Shown piece by piece: positions 8,061 through 16,869 of a stretch of DNA of 38,252 nucleotides; position 1 is the first letter of the stretch, and each line of letters opens with the position of its first letter. Below the pieces are notes generated by a model, which searched no databases, was not told the origin of the DNA, and worked only from the letters and a program-made list of their open reading frames with translations. Made by a program: the position numbers and the translations under genes. The DNA is from Gillisia sp. Its GTDB lineage: Bacteria; Bacteroidota; Bacteroidia; Flavobacteriales; Flavobacteriaceae. Location: positions 1-38,252 of the forward strand of contig JAGXIJ010000098.1 in the NCBI GenBank assembly GCA_024635675.1, in the 5' to 3' direction.

Positions 8061-10985
8061 TTAAAAATTAAGATTAACTCCTAAAACAAATGTTCTTGGT
8101 CTTGGATAAATATTGTTATCAATTCCGTAAGTCTCAGGGTCAATCCCTTTGTAATCTGTAATTGTAAGTAAATTTTGTCCGGTTGCAGTAACAGTTAATG
8201 AGGTGTGATCATTCAACAATTCATTAAAGGTGTAGCCTAAACTTGCATTGTCTAATTTTACAAAGGCAGCATCCTGAATATAATAATCTGACAAGTATTG
8301 TGCATCTTTGAAGTTGGTAACTAACAAGTCGGTTACACTGTTTCTAAGAACATTATCAAATACAAGGGTGTTATTACCAAATCCAGAGCTAGAGGCTACG
8401 TTGTTATAGTTATAATTACCCCAGCTACCTCTCCAAGACATATTAAAAGAAAAGTCTTTATAGTTTAGATCGGTGTTTATTCCATAATAAATGTCTGATG
8501 CAGGTTTTCTGAATCTATATTTATCTGCTGAGTTAATAATACCATCTTGATTTCTATCTACATAGACTCCTTCCAGTGGATTTCCAGCTACATCATAAGC
8601 TTGCTCAAATACAAAAAATGAGCTAGGCGCAAAGCCTATCTGGTGATTTTGAACTTTATTTCCAGTTCCTCCAGATATATCATCTCCCGCATCTATTCCG
8701 TTATAATTTGGATCTGTTACCAAAGTCAATTTAGTGATCTTAGATTCTTGAAAAGTGATATTTCCACCAACTCTCCATTGCACATCCTGATTTCTTATTG
8801 GGTATACGTTTGCGCCAAGTTCTAAACCTTTATTTTCTAAGGATCCAATGTTATAATCATCTGCATTAGAAAATCCAACTCCTTGAGGGTTGTTTGTAAA
8901 TACAATAAGATCATCTGTTATTCTTTCGTAAGCATCTATAGTACCATCGATCCTTCCGTTCAAGAATCCAAAGTCCAAACCTAGGTTTCTAGTTTCCGTT
9001 TCTTCCCAAACTAGGTTCGGATTATAAGGCTGAGGCCGCACAGTTTCCACATAACGATCTCCAAATTGGTAACTCGAAGTGCTGGTTCCTGTTTGGTAAA
9101 GCGGAACAGATGGGTAGATGTCTCCAACAGCTTGTTGACCTGTAATACCCCAACTTGCTCTAAGTTTAAATTCACTTATTATATTGCTGTCTTTTAAGAA
9201 GCTCTCTTCATGAATTTTCCATCCTAAAGCTGCAGAAGGGAAATTTCCCCATCTGTTTTCTTCAATAAATCTTGAAGTAGCATCCCTTCTTAAAGATAAG
9301 GTTAATAAGTATTTATCATTATGAGTTAAATTTAACCTACCAAAGAAAGATTGTAAATTCAATCTTGTTTCATTGTTAATTGTTACAAGAACACCAGCAC
9401 CATTATCCCGAGTAAAACTTGTAGGATATGTAAAATCTTGATAGTTGTAACCACCTGTTAGATCTACTAAGGTATTAATGCTTTCGAAATTCTTGTTATA
9501 ATTAAGGTACGCATCCATTACTTTGTTGCGTTTTTCATCTCGATCATTATAAGAGGTGCCTTCTTGATCTGGACTAGTAAATTCAGGATCTTGAGAATCA
9601 TAATTTCTACCTACAGAATTATCGTATCCTAAGTTAAGGACAGCTTTCAATTCCGGTAAGAAATGCATTTTATATTCGGTTTGAATATTTCCAATACTTC
9701 TAAATGATCTTCCCAAATTTGTAGTTTGATTTAAAAGGGCTAAAGGGTTTGCCGGAGCTAGCGGATTTAAATCACCATTTGCTTGTGTCCATCTAAAATA
9801 ACCACCATAAGTTTGATCTTCTACCGAAACTGGTTGTGTTGGATCGAATGCTACAGCTGCACCAATTGCACCTCTATTGCTGTAATTATTTTCAATTATA
9901 GAAGTATTGTTATTTATATCAATCTTTAAATGATCTTCTAAAAACTTAAGAGTTAATACTGCAGAAAGTGTAGTTCTTTCAAACTGATCTCTTTTTAAAA
10001 TTCCATTATAATTAGAATACCCGGCAGAAGCTCTAAAAGTGTAAAAATCTTGACCACCAGTTAAAGAAACGTTTTGGTCTGTTCCAAAAGAATCTTGGTA
10101 GATTAAATCTTGCCAATTGGTATTATTATCTCCTAATAAACCAACTTGCGCATCATTCCCGTTAGCTGTTACGTAATCTGTATATTGACTAGCAGAAAGA
10201 ACATCTGTAGTTTCGTCTATAGTAGAATAAGAATAGCTTGAATTATAATTCACTTTTAATTCTCCTGTTTTTCCTCTTTTAGTGGTAATTATTACCACCC
10301 CGTTAGAAGCTCGTACTCCATATATTGCAGTTGCGGAAGCATCTTTAAGAATGTTGATAGAGGCAATGTCGTTTTGATTGATGTTAGCTAAAGGATTTCT
10401 ACCTCCTTTAATTCCGCCGCTATCTGTTGGCACTCCATCAATTACATATAACGGATCGTTGTTTGCGTTTAAAGAAGACCCACTTCTTATTCTAATTTGG
10501 GCTCCTTCTCCAGGTGATCCACCGCCGTTAATAACTTGGATCCCGGCAACCTTACCTTGTATAAGTTGATCTGCAGCTACCACTGCTCCTTTATTGAATT
10601 CTTTAGGTGTTATCGAAGTAACAGATCCGGTCGCGTCAGATTTCTTAACAGTACCATAACCAATTACAACAATTTCATCTAATGCATTTTGATTCTCTTC
10701 CAGTTGAACATTTAAAGACGTTTGTCCGGTATAAGGGATTTCTTGACTAATAAATCCTAGATAGGAGTAAACAAGTACATCGTCACTTTTCACGTTCGAG
10801 ATAGTGTATTTACCATCAAAATCTGTAGAAGTTCCATTGCTGGTTCCTTTTACAATTATATTCACTCCGGGCACCGGTAAGCCGGTTGCAGTCTCGGTGA
10901 CAGAGCCGCTTACGCTTTGTTGGGCAAAAAAGCTCATCGGCAGCATAAACAGCATAAACAACGAACTTTTAAAAAATTTTTCCAT
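8061..10985 (-). CDS. susC: SusC-type TonB-dependent glycan importer
   Basis: 974 aa. Signal peptide (1-21, ending SFFAQ), carboxypeptidase-regulatory-like domain (about 25-96), DEIVVIGYGTVKKSDATGSV as the linker to the plug, plug domain (about 115-235, with INILKDASATAIYGVRASNG), then the 22-strand-type barrel ending VLGVNLNF. It imports maltodextrins caught by SusD across the outer membrane, powered by TonB-ExbBD encoded elsewhere. It heads the susC-susD-susE-amylase operon and is divergent from lacI. A LacI-type operator lies about 110 bases before its start, and a weak TACATTTA box sits in between on the minus strand. Confidence 0.96.
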   Translation of the reverse strand: MEKFFKSSLFMLFMLPMSFFAQQSVSGSVTETATGLPVPGVNIIVKGTSNGTSTDFDGKYTISNVKSDDVLVYSYLGFISQEIPYTGQTSLNVQLEENQNALDEIVVIGYGTVKKSDATGSVTSITPKEFNKGAVVAADQLIQGKVAGIQVINGGGSPGEGAQIRIRSGSSLNANNDPLYVIDGVPTDSGGIKGGRNPLANINQNDIASINILKDASATAIYGVRASNGVVIITTKRGKTGELKVNYNSSYSYSTIDETTDVLSASQYTDYVTANGNDAQVGLLGDNNTNWQDLIYQDSFGTDQNVSLTGGQDFYTFRASAGYSNYNGILKRDQFERTTLSAVLTLKFLEDHLKIDINNNTSIIENNYSNRGAIGAAVAFDPTQPVSVEDQTYGGYFRWTQANGDLNPLAPANPLALLNQTTNLGRSFRSIGNIQTEYKMHFLPELKAVLNLGYDNSVGRNYDSQDPEFTSPDQEGTSYNDRDEKRNKVMDAYLNYNKNFESINTLVDLTGGYNYQDFTYPTSFTRDNGAGVLVTINNETRLNLQSFFGRLNLTHNDKYLLTLSLRRDATSRFIEENRWGNFPSAALGWKIHEESFLKDSNIISEFKLRASWGITGQQAVGDIYPSVPLYQTGTSTSSYQFGDRYVETVRPQPYNPNLVWEETETRNLGLDFGFLNGRIDGTIDAYERITDDLIVFTNNPQGVGFSNADDYNIGSLENKGLELGANVYPIRNQDVQWRVGGNITFQESKITKLTLVTDPNYNGIDAGDDISGGTGNKVQNHQIGFAPSSFFVFEQAYDVAGNPLEGVYVDRNQDGIINSADKYRFRKPASDIYYGINTDLNYKDFSFNMSWRGSWGNYNYNNVASSSGFGNNTLVFDNVLRNSVTDLLVTNFKDAQYLSDYYIQDAAFVKLDNASLGYTFNELLNDHTSLTVTATGQNLLTITDYKGIDPETYGIDNNIYPRPRTFVLGVNLNF

Positions 10986-11093
10986 AAATAATTTGATTAA
11001 TTTGAATAAAATTTAACTGTATATTCTCACTTCCTGGTGTTAAATGTATGTAAACGATATGTTAATTTCTTGGCTAATCCCTTGATTAGACTA

Positions 11094-11109
11094 ACGAAAA
11101 CGTTTTCGT
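11094..11109. promoter_or_regulatory. LacI-family operator between susC and lacI
   Basis: ACGAAAACGTTTTCGT is a perfect 16-bp palindrome with the central CG step typical of LacI/CcpA-family operators. It lies in the 217-base divergent region, 93 bases before the lacI start and 109 bases before susC. The adjacent LacI-type protein is the obvious ligand. Related dyads occur at 12301-12318 and 22841-22855. Confidence 0.8.
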
Positions 11110-11130
11110 GTTGACAACTTTTGTATTTAA

Positions 11131-11158
11131 TTGATATAAGGGGATTTTTCTAATTTTG
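11131..11158 (+). promoter_or_regulatory. Likely promoter of lacI
   Basis: TAATTTTG (11151-11158) fully matches the Bacteroidetes -7 box TAnnTTTG. A TTG 17 bases upstream (11131-11133) can serve as the -33 element. Initiation would fall near 11165, giving a leader of about 40 bases. The operator is upstream of this promoter. Confidence 0.5.
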
Positions 11159-11202
11159 TTGTAGATTACAACAAACTACTAAGTGCCTACTATTAATATC
11201 AT

Positions 11203-12225
11203 ATGAAGAAAAGATTAACCCTAAAATTAATTGCAAAAGAGCTGGATGTATCTGTGTCAACGGTGTCCAAAGCTTTACGTGATAGCGCTGAAATTAGTGA
11301 GGACACTCGCCAAAAAATTAAGGCCTTCGCAAAACTATATAATTACAAGCCAAATAATATTGCTCTAAGTCTTAAGAATAGAAAAACCAAGACTATAGGG
11401 GTAATTATCCCTGAGATAGTTCATCATTATTTTACAACAGTTATTAGTGGCATAGATCAAGTAGCCAATGAAAAAGGCTATCATGTTATTATATGTACTT
11501 CCAATAATTCCTTCGATAAGGAGGTGATAAATATGGAGATCCTTGCAAATGGAAGCATAGATGGTTTTATTCTGTCTGTAGCCAAAGAAACCCAACAAAA
11601 AGGGGATTATCATCATCTTACGGAAGTTATCGAGCAAGGAATGCCCTTGGTGATGTTTGATAGAGTGATAGATGGGATTAATTGCGATAAAGTAATAATA
11701 GATGACTATTTAGGCGCTAAAAAAGCAGTGCAGTATTTGATAGATAAAAATTGCCGAAAAATTGGGCTAATTACTACCATAGATTACGTAAGTGTAGGAA
11801 AACTTAGAACTCAAGGCTATACCGAAGCTCTGGAGGAGAATAATATGCTTGTAGATGAGGAGCTTATTTTGAAGGTGGAGGATTTTGACCGAAGTGAGTT
11901 TGAAATTGAATCCTTTTTAAAGAATAAACAAATGGATGCCGTGTTTGCTGTGAACGAACATTTTGCAATATATGCCATTAAAGCCTTTCAGGAACAAGGC
12001 CTAAAAGTGCCGGATGATGTGCAGGTAATAGGGTTTACAGATGGAGAGCTCTCTAAAAGATTTATTCCTAGTCTTACTACCATAAATCAACATGGTGAAG
12101 AAATGGGAGCCCAAGCAGCACGCTTACTTATTAGAAAGTTAGAGAATGAAGATGCGGAGGATGAACCCTTTGAAACTGTAATAATAGGAACTAGTTTGGT
12201 CGAACGAAATTCTACAAAAGGCTAA
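11203..12225 (+). CDS. LacI-family transcriptional regulator of the maltodextrin locus
   Basis: 340 aa. The N-terminal helix-turn-helix LTLKLIAKELDVSVSTVSKA (residues 4-23) carries the LacI recognition-helix pattern, followed by the hinge YKPNNIALSLKNRKTKTIGV. The rest is a periplasmic-binding-protein-like effector domain (about 62-335; IGVIIPEIVHHYFTTVISGI). It should bind a sugar or sugar phosphate and control the flanking operons. Being divergent from susC with a palindromic operator between them is the usual arrangement. It replaces the membrane sensor SusR known from Bacteroides. Whether it represses or activates cannot be read from the sequence. Confidence 0.94.
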   Translation: MKKRLTLKLIAKELDVSVSTVSKALRDSAEISEDTRQKIKAFAKLYNYKPNNIALSLKNRKTKTIGVIIPEIVHHYFTTVISGIDQVANEKGYHVIICTSNNSFDKEVINMEILANGSIDGFILSVAKETQQKGDYHHLTEVIEQGMPLVMFDRVIDGINCDKVIIDDYLGAKKAVQYLIDKNCRKIGLITTIDYVSVGKLRTQGYTEALEENNMLVDEELILKVEDFDRSEFEIESFLKNKQMDAVFAVNEHFAIYAIKAFQEQGLKVPDDVQVIGFTDGELSKRFIPSLTTINQHGEEMGAQAARLLIRKLENEDAEDEPFETVIIGTSLVERNSTKG

Positions 12226-12231
12226 TTTATC

Positions 12232-12261
12232 TTTGAACATTTAAAATTTTATATATCTTTA
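12232..12261 (+). promoter_or_regulatory. Possible promoter of the permease/maltose phosphorylase operon
   Basis: TTTG (12232-12235) and TATCTTTA (12254-12261) are 18 bases apart, resembling the Bacteroidetes -33 TTTG and -7 TAnnTTTG boxes with one mismatch at the end. Transcription would begin near 12268, so the dyad at 12301-12318 would lie in the leader. Confidence 0.4.
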
Positions 12262-12300
12262 CTGCCTTATAAGTTTAGTCAAAACTGATATTTTCACTTC

Positions 12301-12318
12301 CGTTAATACGTTTTGACG
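12301..12318. promoter_or_regulatory. LacI-type operator-like dyad before the permease gene
   Basis: CGTTAATACGTTTTGACG is an 18-bp imperfect palindrome (7 of 9 positions pair) with the same central ACGTTTT half as the susC-lacI operator. It lies 38 bases before the permease start and downstream of the likely promoter, a position suited to a roadblock. Confidence 0.5.
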
Positions 12319-12356
12319 AGTCATAGTGCTTGTCGTAGTAAAAATTAATCTTCGAT

Positions 12357-13877
12357 ATGCAAAAACGCAACCTTAGTTTTTGGGAGATCTGGAACATGAG
12401 TTTTGGATTCCTGGGTATTCAATTTGGATTTGCTTTACAAAATGCCAACACCTCAAGAATTTTTGAGACGTTAGGTGCAAATGTAGAAGACATTCCCATT
12501 TTATGGATTGCCGCACCGGTTACCGGACTAATTGTTCAACCTATAGTTGGCTATTTTAGTGACCGAACCTGGACAAAATTGGGTCGTAGACGACCTTATT
12601 TTTTAGTTGGTGCAATTCTTTCTTCAATTGCTTTATTTATTATGCCTAATTCCCCCACGCTTTGGGTAGCAGCAGGAACCTTATGGATCATGGATGCTTC
12701 TATAAATATATCTATGGAACCATTTAGGGCCTTTGTTGGAGATAATCTACCTGAAAGGCAACGTACTCTTGGTTTTTCAATGCAGAGTTTCTTTATTGGA
12801 ATAGGAGCCGTTGTAGGTTCTTTGCTGCCATATATGTTTACTAATTGGTTTGGATTAAGCAATACAGCTCCCGAAGGGATCATCCCGGATTCAGTAAAAT
12901 GGTCTTTTTATGTAGGAGGGGTAGTGTTTTTACTGGCGGTACTTTGGACAGTTTTTAAATCTAAAGAATATTCTCCTGAAGAATTAGCTGCCTTCGATAA
13001 GGCAGATAAGGCAATTTCTACTGCAAATCTTGAAATTAAAGACAAACAGAAAAACATAAAACAACAATTTAAATCCGGGTTAATAATGGCCGGGATTGGT
13101 ACATTGGTTTCGGCAGTGATCTTTTATAATGGGCTAACAAAAGAATTATATATCCTCTTTATTGGGCTTCTAATAGCAGGGGTGTTATTTATGATTGTTT
13201 CTCAACTTAGAAAAAAGGAGGTTAGAAACGGATTTACGATTATCATAACCGATATGTTGAATATGCCAGAGGCTATGAAACAATTAGCCTGGGTGCAATT
13301 CTTTTCCTGGTTTGCACTTTTTTCTATGTGGATCTATACCACACAGGCGGTAACCGGACATGTGTTTGGGACATCAGATCCCACATCAGAACTTTATAAT
13401 GATGCAGCCGATTGGGTAACAGTAATGTTTACTGTTTACAATGGAGTTGCAGCAGCTGTAGCATTTCTACTGCCGGTTTTAGCAAGAAGAACAAGTAATA
13501 AATTCACGCATTTATTGGCACTTTGTGCAGGAGGCTTGGGATTAATCTCAGTTTATTTCCTTTCAGATAAAGTTGGGTTATTATTAGCAATGGTAGGAGT
13601 AGGGATTGCTTGGGCCAGTATATTATCTATCCCTTATGCGATGTTATCTGGATCTCTACCATCCAATAAAATGGGTTATTATATGGGAGTTTTTAACTTC
13701 TTTATTGTGATCCCTCAAATAGTTGCAGCAACAATTTTAGGATTTCTAGTTAAAGAAATGTTTGGAAATCAACCGATCTATGCACTTATCATCGGTGGTT
13801 TTTCTATGATCCTTGCCGGGGTTCTAACCCTAAGAGTAAAAACACAACGCAAAATAAACATCAGTGAGCAAAATTAA
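12357..13877 (+). CDS. MFS sugar permease, SLC45/GPH-like (maltose uptake)
   Basis: 506 aa with about 12 hydrophobic segments and a cytoplasmic loop near 220-240 (KADKAISTANLEIKDKQKNI). The N-terminal WNMSFGFLGIQFGFALQNAN and the loop motif DRTWTKLGRRRPYF are typical of the SLC45/sucrose-maltose proton symporter group. It should bring maltose or short maltodextrins from the periplasm into the cytoplasm, where maltose phosphorylase follows. Its last 14 bases overlap the beta-phosphoglucomutase gene, so the two are translationally coupled. An operator-like dyad and a promoter-like pair precede it. Confidence 0.9.
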   Translation: MQKRNLSFWEIWNMSFGFLGIQFGFALQNANTSRIFETLGANVEDIPILWIAAPVTGLIVQPIVGYFSDRTWTKLGRRRPYFLVGAILSSIALFIMPNSPTLWVAAGTLWIMDASINISMEPFRAFVGDNLPERQRTLGFSMQSFFIGIGAVVGSLLPYMFTNWFGLSNTAPEGIIPDSVKWSFYVGGVVFLLAVLWTVFKSKEYSPEELAAFDKADKAISTANLEIKDKQKNIKQQFKSGLIMAGIGTLVSAVIFYNGLTKELYILFIGLLIAGVLFMIVSQLRKKEVRNGFTIIITDMLNMPEAMKQLAWVQFFSWFALFSMWIYTTQAVTGHVFGTSDPTSELYNDAADWVTVMFTVYNGVAAAVAFLLPVLARRTSNKFTHLLALCAGGLGLISVYFLSDKVGLLLAMVGVGIAWASILSIPYAMLSGSLPSNKMGYYMGVFNFFIVIPQIVAATILGFLVKEMFGNQPIYALIIGGFSMILAGVLTLRVKTQRKINISEQN

Positions 13878-14523
13878 AGGAGTAATATTCGATCTGGATG
13901 GAGTAATTGTAGATACTGCAAAATTTCACTTTTTAGCCTGGCGTAAATTGGCTAATGATCTTGGAATTGATTTTACTGAGACCCAAAATGAAGAATTAAA
14001 AGGAGTTAGCAGAGTACGCTCCCTGGAGAAAATTCTAGCATGGGGAAATGTTAGTTTGTCTGAGGAGGATTTCAATGAAAAAATGGCGGTTAAGAACGAA
14101 AATTATTTGTCTTTCCTTACAAATTTGAACAGTGAAGATATCTTACCGGGAGTATCCCGAGTAATAGATTTTCTTATAGAAAACAATATTCCAATTGCCT
14201 TAGGATCTGCAAGTAAAAATGCACGTCCAATTTTGGAGAAAACGGCATTAATCGGGAAATTTCAGGCTATTGTAGATGGAAACGATGTAAGCATAGCGAA
14301 ACCGGACCCGGAAGTATTTATTTCCGCAGCCAAAAAGATTGAAATTCCGCAGGAAAATTGCCTTGTTTTTGAAGACTCTGTAGCGGGAGTTCAGGCAGCA
14401 AATAAAGCCGGAATGTTAAGTATAGGTATTGGAGACAAAGCGGTTTTGCATGAAGCAGACCACATCTTCAGTAGTTTTGAAGAAATAGAAATTGAATTTA
14501 TTAAAAAATTAATGATACTATAA
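13864..14523 (+). CDS. pgmB: Beta-phosphoglucomutase
   Basis: 219 aa HAD-superfamily enzyme. FDLDGVIVDT gives the nucleophile Asp10 and the acid/base Asp12. The cap domain (about 17-90) contains LKGVSRVRSLEKIL, the beta-PGM substrate-binding loop. SASKNARPIL holds the motif II Ser and FEDSVAGVQAA (near 168-178) the metal-binding acids. It converts beta-glucose-1-phosphate, made by the next gene's maltose phosphorylase, to glucose-6-phosphate. The start is GTG at 13864, overlapping the permease gene by 14 bases; no better ATG start exists in this frame. The maltose phosphorylase gene begins 2 bases after its stop. Confidence 0.95.
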   Translation: MSKIKGVIFDLDGVIVDTAKFHFLAWRKLANDLGIDFTETQNEELKGVSRVRSLEKILAWGNVSLSEEDFNEKMAVKNENYLSFLTNLNSEDILPGVSRVIDFLIENNIPIALGSASKNARPILEKTALIGKFQAIVDGNDVSIAKPDPEVFISAAKKIEIPQENCLVFEDSVAGVQAANKAGMLSIGIGDKAVLHEADHIFSSFEEIEIEFIKKLMIL

Positions 14524-14525
14524 CA

Positions 14526-16832
14526 ATGAATCAGGATTATATAAAACCAGATAATTGGTCTATCATAGAAGAAGGATTTGATAAGGATCTTGTTGAATCT
14601 TCAGAAAGTTTATTCAGCATTGGAAATGGGGCCATGGGCCAACGTGCTAATTTTGAGGAAACCTATACAGGAGATACTTTTCAAGGAAGTTATATTGCAG
14701 GAGTCTATTATCCGGATAAAACCAAAGTAGGTTGGTGGAAAAATGGCTACCCGGAATATTTTGCAAAAGTTTTAAATGCTCCAAATTGGATAGGAATAAA
14801 TGTTTTTGTGAATGGGGAAGCCTTAGATCTTAATACGTGTAAAAATTTAGAAGATTATAGGCGGGAACTTAATATGAAAGAAGGCTGGTATCAAAGGAGT
14901 TTTGTTGCTAGCCTTCAAAATGATAATGTAATTAAAGTAACCGCTACACGATTCTTATCTCTCGATCTGGATGAACTTGGCGCGATAGATTATCAGGTAG
15001 AATTATTGAATGGAAATGCCGAAATTGCTTTTCAGCCTTATTTAGATAGTGGGATTACCAATGCCGATGCCAACTGGGAGGAGAATTTTTGGGAAATTCT
15101 GGAAGTGAAATCTGAGAGTGAACAAGGTTTTATAGTTTCAAAAACCCTGAAAACAGAATATCATGTCTGTACTTTTATGCAGTCTGAAATTAATTTGAAT
15201 GGTGAAAAAGTAAATACTGAATTTTCCGAAGAAATTCTGGAAAGCAAGATCTTTTTCAACTATAAGATTTCAGCAGAAAAAGGTGATGTTGTTAGTCTGC
15301 AAAAATATGCGGGTTATGTAACAGATATGAACCATGACCGTGAAAATTTAATTCAGCCTACTAAAAACGTTTTGGCAAGTGCTTTAAAACTGGGCTTTAC
15401 AGGATTACTTCAGCAACAAAAAGAAGATTGGGCGAAGATCTGGGAAATGGCAGATATCTCTATTACAGGAGATGTTAAAGCGCAACAAGGAATTCGATTC
15501 AATATTTTTCAACTTAACCAGACCTATTCAGGGAAAGATGAACGTCTGAATATTGGGCCAAAAGGATTTACAGGTGAAAAATACGGAGGGAGTACCTACT
15601 GGGATACAGAGGCTTATTGTATTCCTTTCTATATGGCAACCAAAGATCAGCAGGTAGCAAGAAACTTACTTTCTTATAGATATAATCATTTAGATAAAGC
15701 CATTGAAAATGCCGAAAAATTAGGTTTTTCTAATGGTGCAGCATTGTATCCAATGGTGACCATGAATGGGGAAGAAAGCCATAATGAATGGGAGATCACC
15801 TTCGAAGAAATTCACCGAAATGGTGCTATGGTGTTCGCTATTTACAATTATGTGCGATACACAGGAGATTTCGATTACATTCCCGAAAAAGGACTGGAAG
15901 TAATGATCGCTATTGCTCGTTTTTGGCAACAAAGAGCAACCTTCAGCAACGATAAAAATAAATTCATGATTCTTGGGGTTACAGGCCCTAATGAATATGA
16001 GAATAACGTGAACAATAACTGGTATACTAATTTCCTTGCAAAATGGTGTATAGAGTATTGTTTGGATACTATCAAAAAGGTAAAGGACGGACATGCTGAA
16101 GATCATGATCGTGTGATGGGACTTACTGGTCTTACCGATGCGGAAATGATGAAATGGAAAGAAGTTTCAGATAACATGTACTTCCCATATTCTGAACATT
16201 TAGAGATTTTCCTCCAGCAGGATGGATTTTTAGATAAAGAATTAATTCCGGTTGAAAATTTAGATAAGAAGCACAGACCAATAAACCAGAAATGGAGTTG
16301 GGATCGAATTTTAAGATCTTGCTATATCAAGCAAGCAGATGTTCTACAAGGATTCTACCTTTTTGAAGATCAATTTGATGAAAAGGAATTGGCAAGACAT
16401 TTCGATTTTTATGAACCATTAACGGTACATGAATCGTCACTTTCTCCTTGTGTACACAGTATTCAGGCTGCGAAATTAGGGAGAATGAACCAAGCTTATG
16501 ATTTCTATGTTAGAACTGCTAGATTAGATCTGGACGATTATAATAATGAAGTAAAAGAAGGCTGTCATATTACAAGTATGGCGGGTACCTGGATGAGTAT
16601 AGTAGAAGGATTTGGGGGAATGAGAATAGTAAATGATCAACTTTCCTTTGTGCCTAGAATTCCGGATGAATGGGATGCCTATTCCTTTAAAGTAAATTTC
16701 AGGAACCAGGTTCTAAAAGTAGAGGTAAACAAAGAGAAGTCTACCTTTAAATTGGAAGGGACTGAGCCGATAAATATTTTAGTAAGTGGAAAATCTATAG
16801 AAGTTCATCCTAATAATTTGGTAGAAGTATAG
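14526..16832 (+). CDS. Maltose phosphorylase, GH65
   Basis: 768 aa, the normal length for GH65. The N-terminal beta-sandwich (about 10-270) is followed by an (alpha/alpha)6 barrel and a C-terminal beta domain. GEESHNEWEITFEEIHRNGA (415-434) and VTGPNEYENNVNNNWYTN are family signatures; Glu490 in GPNEY is the predicted general acid. It phosphorolyses maltose to glucose and beta-glucose-1-phosphate in the cytoplasm, without ATP. No signal peptide is present, which fits. Maltose as substrate rather than trehalose or kojibiose is inferred from the flanking pgmB, maltose-type permease and amylases. Confidence 0.93.
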   Translation: MNQDYIKPDNWSIIEEGFDKDLVESSESLFSIGNGAMGQRANFEETYTGDTFQGSYIAGVYYPDKTKVGWWKNGYPEYFAKVLNAPNWIGINVFVNGEALDLNTCKNLEDYRRELNMKEGWYQRSFVASLQNDNVIKVTATRFLSLDLDELGAIDYQVELLNGNAEIAFQPYLDSGITNADANWEENFWEILEVKSESEQGFIVSKTLKTEYHVCTFMQSEINLNGEKVNTEFSEEILESKIFFNYKISAEKGDVVSLQKYAGYVTDMNHDRENLIQPTKNVLASALKLGFTGLLQQQKEDWAKIWEMADISITGDVKAQQGIRFNIFQLNQTYSGKDERLNIGPKGFTGEKYGGSTYWDTEAYCIPFYMATKDQQVARNLLSYRYNHLDKAIENAEKLGFSNGAALYPMVTMNGEESHNEWEITFEEIHRNGAMVFAIYNYVRYTGDFDYIPEKGLEVMIAIARFWQQRATFSNDKNKFMILGVTGPNEYENNVNNNWYTNFLAKWCIEYCLDTIKKVKDGHAEDHDRVMGLTGLTDAEMMKWKEVSDNMYFPYSEHLEIFLQQDGFLDKELIPVENLDKKHRPINQKWSWDRILRSCYIKQADVLQGFYLFEDQFDEKELARHFDFYEPLTVHESSLSPCVHSIQAAKLGRMNQAYDFYVRTARLDLDDYNNEVKEGCHITSMAGTWMSIVEGFGGMRIVNDQLSFVPRIPDEWDAYSFKVNFRNQVLKVEVNKEKSTFKLEGTEPINILVSGKSIEVHPNNLVEV

Positions 16833-16869
16833 ATTAATTTCTATATACTAACGTATATAACAAAGTAAT